A stretch of 64,000 bases of DNA, taken from Malachius bipustulatus. Lineage: Eukaryota > Arthropoda > Insecta > Coleoptera > Melyridae. Positions within the stretch are counted from its first letter, which is position 1, and every line of letters starts with the position of its first letter. Where the stretch lies: positions 1,178,001 through 1,242,000 of the forward strand of contig OU342634.1 in NCBI GenBank assembly GCA_910589415.1, given 5' to 3'. Below are positions 1 through 13,269 of this stretch, piece after piece. Position numbers and translations under genes: made by a program. The notes below the pieces were generated by a model. The model made no database searches and was not told where the DNA came from. It saw nothing but the letters and a program-made list of their open reading frames with translations.

Positions 1-78
1 ATACGCCTTGACAAACAATCCTTTCACCGTCTGTATGGTCCTTTCGACCATTCCGTTGCTCTTTGGATATAGTGGGCT
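1..78 (-). pseudogene. Ty3/gypsy-type integrase fragment, cut by window edge
   Basis: Reading the minus strand from position 78 to 1 gives 26 open codons with the string SNGMVERTIQTVK. This matches the segment around the catalytic glutamate (motif N-G-x-x-E-R) of Ty3/gypsy retrotransposon integrases. Immediately upstream on that strand (positions above 78) the frame meets TAA stops, so the homology ends there. The rest of the gene would lie to the left of the window. Seen: the short open frame and motif. Inference: it is a remnant of a larger pol gene. No LTR is visible in the window. Confidence 0.7.
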
Positions 79-387
79 TTATAGATATTATAGCCTTCAA
101 CTGACTGCAATTTCAGGTGAACGAAATCTATGTGTATAAAAATAAAAAAATTCTATTCTATATCGAGCAATAAGTGGATTATGTTCTATATTCTATGTAT
201 TTAAAATAAACCAAAAAATAGGAACAGATCATGATATTGTATTTTCAAATAACTGACTAATCATGGTTTAGGTACTCTTGTATTGTAGGTAGGTAGATAG
301 GTAGGTAACCCAGGTAGACATATAACTTTAGGAACCTAATCGAGAGAACAGCTAATAAAAATTAAGTCAATTTCCCGGACTTCATTA
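79..387. other. Gene-free AT-rich DNA with a short GTAG repeat
   Basis: No coding signal is visible. A short imperfect GTAG/GTAGGTAG tract lies at about 284-313. Confidence 0.5.
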
Positions 388-925
388 CAAAGGAAACCAA
401 AAATCGGTCACATTAAAAAAAAAAAAAAAAAATTGTCAAAATTTTCTTCTTTTCTCGAAAAAAATGAAAGTTTTATGACGGAATAACGTTGTGTGATCGC
501 AAATTGACGTGACATTGATGGTTATTTAATTCTTTCAATGAAGAATGAAATGAAAATCCAATATGGCAGCCATAAGAAAAACAAAAGTTGACCATGAATA
601 CTCAGGGATCTAGTTGGCTTTGAAATTTTTTGAAATGTCAGATGGATAGCTCTTAACGGCTTATGTTCGCCAACAAAAAATTGTTTAATAATTTCCAATA
701 ATAGAAAAGATATTGCAAAAATAAAAATCTCGATTTTTCAAATCATTTTTTTCAGGTTATTTCAGGAACGGTCGCAGATATCTTGCATGTCTTGACGGAT
801 TCGAGATGGCCGCAGAATAGGGCACCTATTTGTTTTCTCTAATTTTTCTCTAATTTAACCGACCCTGTATCTCTTAGCGTTTAGGAGATATCCATGGTTA
901 GTTCTGAAATAAGGGACACCTTGTA
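388..925. repeat. Half of a foldback MITE related to the 46568-47567 element
   Basis: The segment from the poly(A) tract at 413-432 to the terminal TTGTA at 925 follows the central part and right arm of the element at 46568-47567. It shares a GGCAGCCATAAG-like block, a CGGTCGCAGATATCTTGCATG-like block, and the end block that reads AACCGACCCTGTAT then TTAGGAGATA. The matching left arm is absent, so this is a half element. Divergence is visible throughout, which suggests an old copy. Confidence 0.65.
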
Positions 926-2280
926 TATTTTTTTAAATCTAGAAACCACATCGAGACTCACAATGATATAATTGTCTGCTAGTTGTAATTCATTTATTTT
1001 GTTGCAGAAATGAAAAGTGTCCTTAAGAAAATACCTATCTTCTTCATATTGAAGAACCTGGACCAAATTTTGGAAATAAAAATAGCGAGTTTAGATGAGG
1101 GAGTAATAATTAAAAATATAATTGGTCTCAGGGCCAATGTTGGTTTATGTATTTAAGGAAGACCCTAACTTGGCTGGTACGGAGTCATATGCATTTTTTT
1201 TTCTAATTTTGTTTATGTAGTCTTTCTTTTCTAGGTCTTTAATCAGTTCTAAATGTAAGAGACTTTCCTCACCATAGATAACAATTATTCTCTAATTATT
1301 GTAAACTTAATATCTTTACACGACACTTTTTGTATTACTTGTCCATTTAGCCTCACGATCTCTCTTCTCCGAACTGTCCTGTTCCCTGCTGTTAGAAATG
1401 GACAGACGGGAGAAAAGATACTGAGGCTGAATAGGAAAGTGATACACAAAGTGCAGGTGAATTTTCTAAAACCACTTTTTCATATCTGGGAGTCAGGATC
1501 GGTGGATAATTTGATGAATTTGGGTAATTTTTGTAAAGTAGTGGTGTCCTCAAAAGTCACTTTTTTATTAAAATTACCTAACACTGATTAAATCAGAACT
1601 GAAAACTTGTAACATAAACACCATTATCCACTTACCTCTTCATTATTTATGAATTCAACATAACTTCAATACTAACCGGTGTTTAGTAGCTTTTGTTGTT
1701 CATCAAGCGCCATCCTGTTACAACTTCGATTGGGAGTAGGTGAGGTCAGGTGGCGCATCAGAACTTGTTGTGGAGTAGGTAGCATTTACATTTTTCTGTT
1801 CCCAAAATCTATAAATAAAATTTACATCAGTGTAGATATTTACACAACTTTGCTATGCATAATTATTTCATTTTGATCCTCGCCATTCTTAAGCTAAAGA
1901 GGAAAAATTGTATCTTCGAAAATATTTAGGTGTCCGAAAATAAACTGTAATAAATATTTAACAAATTTCGATGGTAGAACATTTACTTCATTTTGAGATA
2001 AAAAATCTCAACGAACCCATTTTATAAATTGCATATTAACGCAGTTACAGGGTAAAATGTATAAAAAAATTGTGTATAGTCCCGAAACGTGTTAATATCA
2101 ATTTTTATGTCGAATTTCTGTTAATTTAATTATTCTAGTATACAGCATACAGCCATAATTTATTACTTATTATCTGTGTTACTTGAATCAGCGATGTACG
2201 GTAGATAGGGTCCAACATGCTTCCCCAATTTTAATGGATAAATTTTGGTTTTGACATATTTTCCAAAAAAACATTTCTGA
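926..2280. other. Gene-free AT-rich DNA
   Basis: Short open frames here (for example 1679-1876 on + and 881-1066 on -) have no recognisable domain and biased composition. I see no repeat ends, RNA gene or splice-linked exons that I can support. Confidence 0.4.
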
Positions 2281-2768
2281 ATTTTATAAAGTGTGTCGCA
2301 TTTAAGATATTTTAGTTGCCTTGTTGAGCTCGGATTCGAATAACGATGCCACATTGAAAAATTTTGTTGAACCAATGGGTAGGTATAGCTTTGAATCCTG
2401 TATTTCCGTTCCCCATAATAAAGAAAATAAAAAGCAAACAATATCGTGATAGTTATGTCAAATCATGTGCTTTGCCAGTGGAGGTTGTTTGATGACTGCC
2501 AATGTGAATTAAATTTTAGGAAAATTTCTATATCTCGGTAACGAGGCCGTGGAAACCATCAGTGTTTTAAATTTGTTAATTACAGTCTGTCTGAACATCC
2601 TCTACAACACCCTGTATACCGTGTCCGCCATTTCGGGATTACCTGTAGATATTGTAAAAGTGTGACTCATTATAGTCTGTATAACTCTACAAAATTTCGA
2701 ACCTGGAATCCTTCAAACAGCGAAAATACAGGGGTTTTCATCCTAAATGCGACACACTATAAAAATCA
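2281..2768. repeat. Degenerate inverted copy of the 5407-6044 element, with overlapping palindrome
   Basis: Bases about 2309-2647 match the reverse complement of 5407-5750. They share the AATGTGGCATCG-type block, the CATGATTTGACATAACTAT block and the end reading GTGTCCGCCATTTCGGG then CTGTA at 2647. The other end of the element is not recognisable. In addition 2281-2304 and about 2746-2768 form an imperfect inverted repeat around GTGTGTCGCATTTA, so part of the region is palindromic. Interpretation: an old TA-type MITE, decayed or rearranged at its left end. Confidence 0.55.
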
Positions 2769-5406
2769 CTCGCTGGGGAAGCCATCTCGTAGGAGGCTTC
2801 CAAAAGTTGAGCTCATAGGAAACGTGGACACCTATAATTTTTTGTCCCTCTCGAATATCTTTATCGTGGATATCTAAAAATATGTTGAGAGTTTCTACAT
2901 AACAAACCTTTTACACTTTTTGTAGCAGAAAGGTGTGATTTTGTAAAAATATTATGTCAAAACCAAAATTTTCCAGTGGTGTAATAATTATTGAGGGTAC
3001 ACAAGCTGAACACCTCTGCCGTACGTCTCTGGTTGAAGTTACCCACACGTAATTTTTGCTGAAATAATAATCTCGACCAGAATTGCTATATAACACTGAA
3101 AATACATATAGCAAAGTTATATAACATGTTACTAAAATTTGACTCATTGTAGCAGAATTCGTTGCTGTACAATAACTTGTCAGATGTTATCCATCTAGAG
3201 TCGGTAAAATGTCAAAAAAGTCAACAATCGATCAGTACAGCAGTGTGTCTTTTTGAGTGAAGTGCGAAAACGAGTTTTTTCTATTGTAGCGTTCGCTTTC
3301 CCATTCAAATGAATTTGGTCGAGATTAGAGTATTTCTAAACGATTTATTTTATAATTTCAAAGGAATACCCTGCGTCGGATAATTCGCATGAATACAGCT
3401 GCTTTTAGTTAAATATAACTCGATATTCTCGTTCAACTGTTCGAAACTGAATACGAGACATCGATGTAAATTGTAAGTTAGTTACTCCAAATAGAGACAG
3501 ACAGCGCTGGGTCAGTTATCGATCCAGTGATTTAGGTGGCATGGTTGCCAAGTAGTTTATGTCCCAGCTTCTTGTGATTTCGGACCGATTTTACAGGTGT
3601 AAAGTGGTCGTCCCTAGATGGGAAGAAATCCGGCAATAGGGACGATAGGAATGGGATATTTCAAGTTTGATCGCGTGTGGAAAGACGCTTTCTTGTCCAT
3701 TTTGTGAGTTTTAGACCTAAGGTGCAAATTTTGAGTCTCGTGTCTTCGTGTCTTATAGTGGTGATGTGTGTGGCTTTGATAAATATAGGTATGCAGGTGG
3801 AATGGGATATTGGAGAAGCGTTGCTAAATTTTATTTGTATTTTCTTTAGATTAGATATTGAGGAAGAATCGGTATGTAATTCCGTAATTTAAAGAGGCCC
3901 GGATATGGCAGTCTACTGAAAGAACTTCCCTCGGTGAGTTGAATAAATGTTCCAGGAAAATTAAGTTCTAATTTCGATTTGCAGGGTTTTAGTCTTAGCT
4001 TTTAGTTTCATCTTTATTTTGGTCTTGAGTTTTGATTTTTGGTTTTGGTTTTGACTAAATGAAGCTCTCACTCTCCGACAAAATCAACCAAGTCCAGCAT
4101 AAGTTCTGAACAAGGTTATTTATTTATATATAAGGCTATTAGTTTTTCTGAGTAAATAAATTTAATTGACGAAATTGAAAGAAATTACGCAATGGAGTTA
4201 ACCTCAGCTGTTTTAATGTGTGTTTAAATGTTTAATAAATGAACAATTGGTATCTTTTTATCTCGAATTTAAAATGTAAATTATAATAATTGATTATTAT
4301 CGAATTTATTCTTTGATGAAGATTAATAATTATGATGTTTATTTGAATGAGTTTTAGTTTCTTTTGAGTACCGATTTTGTTTCAATAGTACATGTAAGGT
4401 TCTGTGTAAATAAATTTAGTATAAGTACCTACTACAAGAGACTAAACATTTCTATAATGTAGGTTAAGAATTTTTAGTGATAATATTTGTTGATATGTGC
4501 ATGTTAGATTTAAGTGGTGATGATTTGATATCAAATGATTCTCACTTTACAATTATTATTCTACTGGGAGATTTTGTTGTGTTTAGATTGGATAAAATAT
4601 TTCCAATTAAATTGTTATTGTTAAATTGTCGATTTTTATTGAGTGTTTTTGTGGGGTTATATCAAAAATAGAACACAACGTGGGGCAGGCCAAAATATTT
4701 AATTGTTTCCGTTTTTAAAGACCGAAAAGACGATCATTAAAAATTTGTCATTTCAAGAGGGTAGTTCACCGTTTAACTAACCCCCTCCCACACCCACATT
4801 CTCCATTCCTTTCGGTTCAAACGAATCTGCGAGGACCCGGACGGAACGCGAGAAGTGTTTTCTACTTGCCCTTTGCCCTTCTTATTTCCGAAAGGAAAAT
4901 CGGCGAGTAGAAAGTAGCACTATAAATATTATGGAGTGGAATGTGGAGTAAGCTTGCAAGTTGTTTGAACACATATTATAGACAAAATACCGAACCTAGA
5001 ACTAGTACATGCCTAGAAATTCTTATTGTATTGCATCTCTGAATATCGTTTCATTCTTGCGAATTTTAGGGCCAAATAAATTTAAAATGAGGCCGAAATT
5101 CGAACTGGATAATCTACAGAAGCTTTTGAAGCTTTCCCTATAATATATAATTCCGTAATTGACAGAACCGAAATGGTCTCGTTTCAGGTCTTCCAAGAAA
5201 TGAGTCCCACTATAATGATTTCTCAACCTCAGTGTAGGTGGAACCCAAAACCTGTGTTTTTCTTTGGGTTTTTCTTACTTTTGGTAAGCAAAATTACGCA
5301 CGCCGCTGCTGCAAGTAGTTGGTTTGTCGCATCCATTTTGACCACTGTGTGGACACGGCTATGTTTTTTAACAGAAGTTATATAGCAGAGTTATATAGCA
5401 AAGTTA
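2769..5406. other. Gene-free DNA with no identified element
   Basis: Open frames of up to about 78 codons occur (2911-3147 on -, 3677-3892, 4477-4671 and 5173-5385 on +). None has a motif I recognise, and they are hydrophobic or AT-driven as expected by chance. The motif TTATATAGCA is repeated near 3103-3120 and 5378-5406. I cannot assign a function. Confidence 0.4.
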
Positions 5407-6044
5407 TACAGGCTGATCCCGAAATGGCGGACACGCTATACAGGGTGTTGTAGAGGATGTTCAGAAAGACTGTAAATTTAAAACAAAAATTGTTTCCTCG
5501 CCTTCGTTACCGAGATATAGGGTGTCCGTTTTCTAATCTTTAAATCAAAACGGCAGTCAAATTTAAACAACCTCCACTGGCAAAGCACATGATTTGACAT
5601 AACTATTACGATAGCGTTTGCTTTTTATTTTTATTATTATCGGGAACGGAATTACAGGCATTCAAAGTTTACCTATTCCCTGAGTTCAACAAAATTTTTC
5701 AATGTGGCATCGTTGTTCAAATTCGAGCTCAACAATGCAACTAAAATAGATTTTGAATAATATTATCGGATATGTTTCCCCGCAACGATTATTGTTTTGA
5801 ACATTGTTGAACTTTCCATTTCATATGTTTCCATGGTAATATCTATCTGGGTATTATTGTAGACCTACACATTATTTTTTCCTTAAGAAGGATAGTGCAG
5901 TGTTGTGACTTTATTTTCTACAAAAGTGGTCATATCTTCTTAAGGGAGCCATACTGGAGAAAACAGTAAATAAAACTTAGAATCCTTAATCCACAATGGA
6001 TGCTGTGGTGCTGTCCGTGTCCGCCATTTCGGGATCACCCTGTA
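5407..6044. mobile_element. TA-type MITE with TIR TACAGGSTGATCCCG
   Basis: The left end at 5407 reads TACAGGCTGATCCCGAAAT and continues GGCGGACAC. The right end at 6044 is its inverted complement, GTGTCCGCC then ATTTCGGGATCACCCTGTA. This gives a terminal inverted repeat of about 28 bp with one mismatch. TA flanks both ends (5405-5406 and 6045-6046). There is no transposase frame in the 638 bp, so it is non-autonomous. TA target preference and CAG-type ends suggest the Tc1/mariner superfamily (inference). A degenerate inverted copy is at 2309-2647. Confidence 0.8.
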
Positions 6045-6329
6045 TAGCAATGTTACTTAGTCTGGACCGAGCTTTAGACTAATTGATAGAAAAAACAACA
6101 CAAAAAAATCATAAAAAATATTAAGCCGTTAGGGAGCTACCTATAGCAAAACAATAGTATATTATTCAACAAGCGCGTAATGATAGCTATTATCGATGAA
6201 GATAAAAATTGCAGCACGAGCCTATGGCGAGTCTATGTATGTTATTTTGTTTTGCGAGTCTATGTTATTTTGTTTTGATGAATCATAAATTAAAGGCTAA
6301 TGCTTTAAAAATTCTACTGTATACCTGTA
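6045..6329. other. Short gene-free spacer
   Basis: AT-rich sequence with a duplicated stretch around 6233-6280 (GAGTCTATG then TTATTTTGTTTTG, twice). No gene is visible. Confidence 0.4.
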
Positions 6330-7132
6330 GTCTGTACACTGAGTGTTGTCTGTTGTGATAACTAAGGATACATCATCTCGTTATGTTTCTTACTCCTTCT
6401 ATTGCCTTGCATAGTCAGTCGAGTTAAAATGGGACGTATTGTCAGAAATACGTTTGAATCGTCAGCAATTCTAAAAATATGAGCGAGAGTGAGACGGAAG
6501 TACGACTCGCGTCTTGATACGCTTAGATTGATACGATATTACGATAAGATTGTCAGTAGTATCAGTGACAGCGCTAAATATACTAACTAGGTTTCTGTTG
6601 TGATTTGAAACGTTTTTAATACGAAATCAGCAGAATTACCTGTGATATTGTACGGTGTGATAAACTATGAGTAACTTATTAATTGCGCGAATGCCTAAAA
6701 ATCTATTTCCTTGTTTTGCCTGGGAAACGATTGAACTCCCTGGTACGTGGTCTTGTGGTTAAATTGCTGGAATATTTTACTTGCAGAATAAGAAAACGGA
6801 GGTGTTATGCTTTCTTTTAAACAGCAACCAGCAGGTAGGTGACATGATATACATATTTTCTAATCATGATGATAACAATAATTATTATCATTTTTATTTA
6901 CTTGCAATATATATTTGTTATCAAAAAGTTGCAAGGCTCTACTTCGTCAATAACTTGTCGAAATAATATATTTGTAGGATATTCATTATTCCTGAACACA
7001 CGCCACTGACACGAACTGCGATACCACATCTGGTTCGACTTAGAAATAAGTGTACGAATCAAATCGAATTAAATGAAATTGTTTAGTCAGAATCAGTGTG
7101 GCATGACAACGGACAACACTCAGTGGACAGAC
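6330..7132. mobile_element. Putative MITE with TIR GTCTGTNCACTGAGTG
   Basis: Left end: GTCTGTACACTGAGTG then TTGTCTGTTGT. Right end, reversed: GTCTGTCCACTGAGTG then TTGTCCGTTGT. This is an inverted repeat of about 27 bp with two mismatches, separated by about 750 bp without a transposase frame. No clean target-site duplication is visible directly outside the repeats. If the true ends are the inner CACTG, the outer GTCTGT would be part of a longer repeat. The superfamily is unknown. Confidence 0.55.
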
Positions 7133-9904
7133 GATACTGATGGATAATATAAACGTTACACGTGTTTCGCTACTTTTATAAAGTTATTTTTAAGTAAATA
7201 TTTTTTCTTCATATTTTTTTAAATAAGTTATTAAAGTAAGGGTTGAAAACATAAATTTTATTCGGTTTTCCCTGGTGCACAGCTTACGAATAAATAGATG
7301 GGAGCAATATATTTATTTTTTGCTGGATTCGCCTCCAATACCATCTAAATTTGATCAAGTGTGACCTTAGAACATCTATCATGATTAGCCTAGCTGTAAA
7401 TAAATTAAATAGGTCTTCAGAGTCTTCCTGTCGTGCATGAAAAGTATTAAAACTTCTTGATCTAACCATCCCATAAACGTGCGAGTTGAAATTGGCAGGT
7501 AAGCATTAATTATTGATTTCTTGTCCATAAAGTTTTATAGATGTATTACCGTGAAGAAGTTAAATAAATCGTGAAACTTGATTAAAGTTGTCTATTATGT
7601 TTCATAGTCAAGTACCCACATTGATATTGTATTATTTAGGAGCAGTTGATCAACTACTGGATGTTAAGGTTTGTTGTTAATTATTATTGTACTTTTGGTT
7701 AAAGAGGTGTAATTTTTTGACCACCACTTACGAAAACGAAAAAGAGCACACTATTTACTTCCTTCTAAAATTACAAATACCTATCACCCTAGAATTTAAA
7801 AGTAAAATATAACACTGGAGTTAATTGTGTATTAAGTACCTATGAATTGAGCAAATCCTCCTTAGGTTAGGCAGCTCATAAAACACCTTTGCATAGGATT
7901 TTAGGATGTATAGGATGAAAGCATGGTTCAAAAACAAATATCAGCCTAGGTAATTATGTATAAGTAGGGTCAACTTTCTGCTACTCGATGTGTTTTATCT
8001 TTTATGGATTACCTACTTTCAATTCCTACAATTCTAAGTAATAGTTATTTTAAAATTTTCTAATTCAATCATTACTTTTGTTTGTAAAGTTATCAAATAA
8101 AATTGTTAAAAAAATAAAACTTTGGAGATTGTGCGATAATCTGATTCTGTGGTCGTAGAAAAGAATATTTAAAAATGCTCAAGTTACGCGGCGAAAACTG
8201 AAAAAAAAATTTAACACCCTGTATATTTTTTCTAAGCTTTTCAAGACCTATTTATTCTTTAAACAAAGTCTTCTTTAAACTGGTGAACTACTGCTACAAA
8301 AAACTGACTCATCCTGAAACACGTTTTACAGGATTTCATAAAGGCTAATATTTAAAAATTGTGTCTGGCAAATTGAGAACGATCTCGAAGTCATATTACT
8401 AGAGTGGAGCGACTATGTCCTACCTACACAGTTAAGACCGATGCTCCCTCTTGAAAATAAATGGCTACAATACACATTATTAAGTATGGCATCTTAGAAA
8501 AATGTTTTTTAACCTTTTTTATTTTTATTGAAAATGCACATGCACTGCAGGAAAATCCCTATGATGCTCTGGGAGCGGTGCATGAGCGGAGATGTCGATT
8601 CATGTTGGCCTTGAATCGCTGCAGGTTGTATACTTCGGGAAAAACGCCCTTTGGAATGCTACTCGAAAGTGATGAAATTCTATACATAAAAGAAGTCTGA
8701 AATAGGGTGATGTGAGGTTTACCGAGTTGAACCTGATACGGATGAGCGTCTGCGGTTCGACGTGTATTTCTGTCCGGTCTTGTTCTATACCTTCTTGTTC
8801 TTGTCTATAACCTTCTAAACGCCGTTATTTGATTTTTAATTGTTTTCTTGGTTTAAGGCAACTTCTTCCCAAATCTTGTAAGCAGGAATATTCTTTATAA
8901 TACACCAACTCCTTGTAATGACCTCAGAGAAAAAAGTCGAGCGGATTCAAGTCCGGGGACCTTGGAGATGATCTTATCCGTCCAACCGATAACCGATAAT
9001 AAAATTGACTGGTCAGGAAAACTTTAGTTTAGACGGTTTTTTACATTTTAAGTATTGCGTAAAAGCTTGGAGCTCCATCATTTTGAAGAGAGCGACGGAG
9101 AGGGGAAAGGAGTGATAAGGAGGAATAGAGATGATCGTAACTTTTTTGGTCATTTTCTATAGTAGACGGACTTTAGTAGAAATGGCACGCTCATTTGATT
9201 CGCCGTCACAACTTTCAGCACAAATCTAGTATTTAAGATCTCTTAAGGTCTATTTACATCTAACGGCACGCGCACGGGCCAGGGGTTCAACCTGGACGTT
9301 CATTTTTATCAATAAATAGATTTTGGAATCACATCTGACGGGGACGTTTTGTTGTCAGTCTGTCCCCGTACGGTACACGGTTTTTAAGATATTTAAAGTT
9401 GGTTTTCTCACGTAATGTCTGTAACCATTAAGAATAAAACTTTTTATATAATACAAATTCTTATCAAATAACTTTTAATGAATTCAATAACTCCAACTAA
9501 TAACAATAACAAAAGAAAATTAAATGAAATAATGCAACCACTGTTCGAAATAATAACCATTCTGTTGAATGCATAACTAGCATCGTCTTCTGATGGAATT
9601 TTTTAAGCCAAGTAGCACGTCGCGATTAATTTCTGCTCAGGCATTCTGAATCCTATGTAAGAGTTCCTATCTAAAGGACACCGGCGTTGAATAAACAAAG
9701 CTTTTCAGATGACCCCATAGATGGAGGCCCTGCAGTCCATGCAACTGGACCATCGCGACCAATCCATCGACCATTAAAATGTCTATTCAGCAAAGTACGT
9801 AATTTATGCCAAAATGCGCCGGACATCTATCGAGTTGGAATCAGGCTTGTCTTCGCATAGCGAGTAAAATGCCATCCCACATATTGGGAATGTCAGTCTA
9901 CAAA
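7133..9904. other. Gene-free AT-rich DNA
   Basis: The frame at 8461-8700 (79 codons) has no recognisable domain. A string AACACCCTGTATA at about 8212-8224 resembles the right terminus of the TACAGGGTG foldbacks elsewhere in the window, but I could not find its partner. Nothing else is supported. Confidence 0.35.
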
Positions 9905-9917
9905 CCTACAACAGAAA

Positions 9918-11315
9918 ATGAAGAGAATGGAACTGAGCCATCAAGAATATAGACAAATACAAGAAGAAAAAACAAGAGAAATAAACGAACTAAAAAGAAG
10001 GATGAGACTCAATGAGACCTGCCCTACTTGCAACCAAGAAACGCAATATTATGACATTCAGAGGGAAGAAAGTCTTCCACAGACATGGCTGGAAGCCCGC
10101 GATATTATTGATAAAACATGGAAAGGAAGTAACTATGCAGTTACACAAAAAAAAATCAGGAAGATCCAGTTAATATGGCGGTGGAGAACCTTATCTTATT
10201 ATTTATGGATGACAAGAGTGAAAACAGAAACAGACGAGATAAGGCAATCATCAAACGATACCCAGAGATTAATGACAGCGAAAAAATTGCGTGCAATGGG
10301 GGCGAATACGTCATGATAGAACAAAGCACAACATACAAAACCAGAGAAAGCATACAAAAGAAAGTTGAACAAATAATAATATGCCTGACTGATACCAAAA
10401 CCCAGGGAATAGAAGAGAGAATATTTGGAATTCTAAAAACTTTTAAAAATAACTATTACGAGAAATCCGCCACAATAAATATTGCCGCCCCAAGAAATAT
10501 TAGACACTAAAAGATTCCAGAAGATGATAGAAATAATCTACCATGGTGCCAAATGCACAATCGAAGTACATTCTCTACCGAAAAACAAGAACGGAGCAGA
10601 TACCGGAAGAAACCAAGAAGCCATACTAATACATGCAGGAGAAAAACAGTATGCAGAAATACTAAAAACACTAAAAGAAGGAATAAAAGAACACGAAGAC
10701 AAGGATGATATCAAATCGGTCAGAAAAACAATGAAATGTGACTTGCTTATCAGCCTTAAAGAGTACGCAAAAAACAATATAAAAGAAAATGTCAAGGAAA
10801 TAATGAAGGATCAGAGAGTAAAAATCATAGGAAGGGACAAAAAAAGACATGATTCATAAAAGACATAGACGAGATCACAAATACAGAAGAAGTAAAAGAG
10901 GCTCTAATAAGGACAAAGAAAGTCACAGATCTACAGACATTAGAGATAAAGACAATAAGACAGTCCTACAACGGCGTTCAAATGGCGACTGTGATACTAT
11001 CAGAAAAAGACGCAAATAACCTCATAAAAGGGGGGAGAGTGAGAATAGGTCTTACTGAATGTAGAATCCAAGAAAAAATTGACCAAATAAAATGGTATAA
11101 ATGCTGGGAATACGGACACACAGTATACCAATTTAAAACAAACATAGATAGGACGAACTGGTGTCTGAAATGTGGAACACAAGGGCAAGATCAAAGAATG
11201 CACAGAAGACAAAATATTCTGCCCCTTATGTAAGGAGGAAGGACACCAAGCTGGTAGCGGAAGATGTAAAATTTTCCGAACAGCGCTAAAGAAAGAGAGA
11301 GAGACTAGGAAGTGC
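9918..11315 (+). pseudogene. ORF1 (Gag-like) remnant of LINE copy A
   Basis: Pieces in three frames can be followed: 9918-10160, about 10175-10510 and 10482-10859. The zinc-knuckle region then continues at about 11095-11290. The first piece contains a CPTC-x-QET motif that lines up with CPDC-x-MET of copy E ORF1 (near 62287), which supports shared descent. The knuckle part shows KCWEYGH, CLKCGTQGQ and CPLCKEEGHQAGSGRC, the last with the usual C-x2-C-x4-H-x6-C spacing. At least three frame changes and several stops make it non-functional. ORF1 of such elements forms the RNA-binding particle protein that takes the element to its target. Confidence 0.75.
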
Positions 11316-11334
11316 AATATTCTAATATACCTTC

Positions 11335-13202
11335 ACCATATTACAGGCAAATGTCAACAGGAGTATGCGATCACAGGACGTTTCAAAACTAATAGCCACA
11401 AAGAAAAAGGCCGACCTCCTGCTGCTGAGCGAACCAAACTACTCAATAACTGGGAATAAATACATATTATGTGAACAGGAGTAAAACTGTCGCCATAGTC
11501 AACGTGAGTAAAACCCAGAACGTATACAGACAAATACTGCTGGAATCGACGTCTACATACAACCTGATCATACTGAACGACGGAAAAAAAACAACTTTGA
11601 TCAGGAAAAACGGAAAATCCTACGTGGACATCGCGATGACCACAGAAAATCTCACAAGAAAAGGAACAAAATTTGAAGTGCTGGAGGAGGAGACGCTCAG
11701 TGATCACGAATTTCTGTTGACAAGTTACGGGAACGACGACAATCACAAGAGGACAGAGTATGTATATGGGAACATAAATAGGGATAAACTCACAAGACAA
11801 TTTCAAAAATTATATGAAAAGGAACAAACAGACAATAAAGAGAGACTAAGCGCTGATAGATTGGAGAAAATCATAATTAAAGCCTACCAAACGAAAACCC
11901 CACGTATTAGGGCAGATGAAAACTTCAAAACACATTATTGGTGGTCTGAAGAAATACAGGATCTCATCATCGAATGTAAAAAAGCTAGAAGGAAATACCA
12001 AAGGATCACAAGAGACCAAGAATTACGCTCAAGGCTATATGAGCAGTATAAAAACAACAGGAAAGAAAAAAGGAAAAATGGATGCGGAAAACTCGAAGAC
12101 GACACATTTGGTGACGCATATAGAATAATTAAGGCACAGCTGAAACAACCGACACCCAAGATAACACTAACGAAAGAAGGGAAAGTAGAAGCAGTAAGGA
12201 AACTGTTCATCATAAAAGACCAAAATCAAACGCAACTCAGGACAGACCGGGAGACGGAAAACGAAATACAGGGTATAACAATAGAAGAGGTCACAAATGC
12301 CTGTAAGAGAATAAAAATCGGAAAAGCACCAGGTCCAGACGACATCCCTCCAGACGTGATAAAAACTCTAATAAACGAAATGCCACACGTGTTCTGCGAC
12401 ACGTTCAACCTATATTTAGAAAGACAAACTTTCCCAGAGACATGGAAGACCTCTAAAGTTATACTGATCGAAAAACCAAGGAAAACAACAGGAGAAGAAG
12501 CCAAATACCGTCTAAAAATCTTAGCAATGTCTGCACAGTCCATAATGGTGTACGCCGCGAACATTTGGATACCAGCTTTGAAAATCAAACGAAACAAAGA
12601 AAAAATAAACACCTGCCAACTCACATTGGCCATCAGAACAAGCAGTGCGTACAGAACTATCTCTGGGGAGGCAGCACTGGTAACAGCGGGCATCGTCCCA
12701 ATACACCTATTAGCCTATTACACCTATTAGAAGAATAATACATGACATGGGAAGAATAACAGCCCAAGAAAGAAAAAACATAAGGGCGCAACCTATAGAG
12801 TGTTGGCAAGAAGAATGGAGCGAATCGCAGGTGGGCACGTGGACCAGAGCCCTGATACCTAAGATAAAACCATGGATAGAGAGGAAACACGGAGATCTCG
12901 AATATTACCTTACGCAGTGCTTAACAGGACACGGCTACTTTGTCAAATATAAGCGTAGAATCAAGAAACAAGAGCACGCAGCATGCCAATATGGGGACTC
13001 TGAACTAGATGACCCGGAGCACACCATCTTTATATGTGAAAGATTCAAGAAGGAAAGACGAGAGCTGTTCGAAAGAATAGAACTAGAAATAACAAAAGAC
13101 AATATGATCGAAACAATGATGAAGTCGGAACACGACTGGGGTGAGATCTCGATATTCCTAAGGAATATAATGGAAATAAAGGAAAAGGACCAAAGAACAT
13201 GA
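11335..13202 (+). pseudogene. ORF2 (endonuclease-RT) remnant of copy A with RT core deleted
   Basis: The endonuclease N-terminus is readable at about 11335-11460 (ADLLLLSEPN, carrying the metal-binding Glu). The middle of the domain with the GDFNAK motif is missing. A long frame at 11471-12730 covers the linker (HYWWSEEIQDL, equivalent to the WWT motif of the other copies) and the start of RT (GKAPGPDDIPP). At about 12514 it jumps directly to the post-RT region (VYAANIWIPA, SAYRTISGEA). Compared with copy D about 800 nt are gone, including the YADD box, yet the frame stays open across the junction. A shifted frame at 12747-13202 gives the C-terminal finger. There the second Cys is Gly (CQYGDS against CWYCGS). 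Confidence 0.8.
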
Positions 13203-13269
13203 AGAAAGAACGCTAAATGATGCTGGATCTGATGAAATGTACTAGAGTACAGTACCGGATCCAGCAAAG

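Noticed and set aside
2911..3147. 78-codon minus frame with a hydrophobic start
   Set aside because: Composition-driven hydrophobicity, no homology I recognise, and it lies in repeat-rich DNA.
8461..8700. 79-codon frame as a host gene
   Set aside because: No recognised domain, no signal peptide that convinces, and AT-rich surroundings with similar chance frames.
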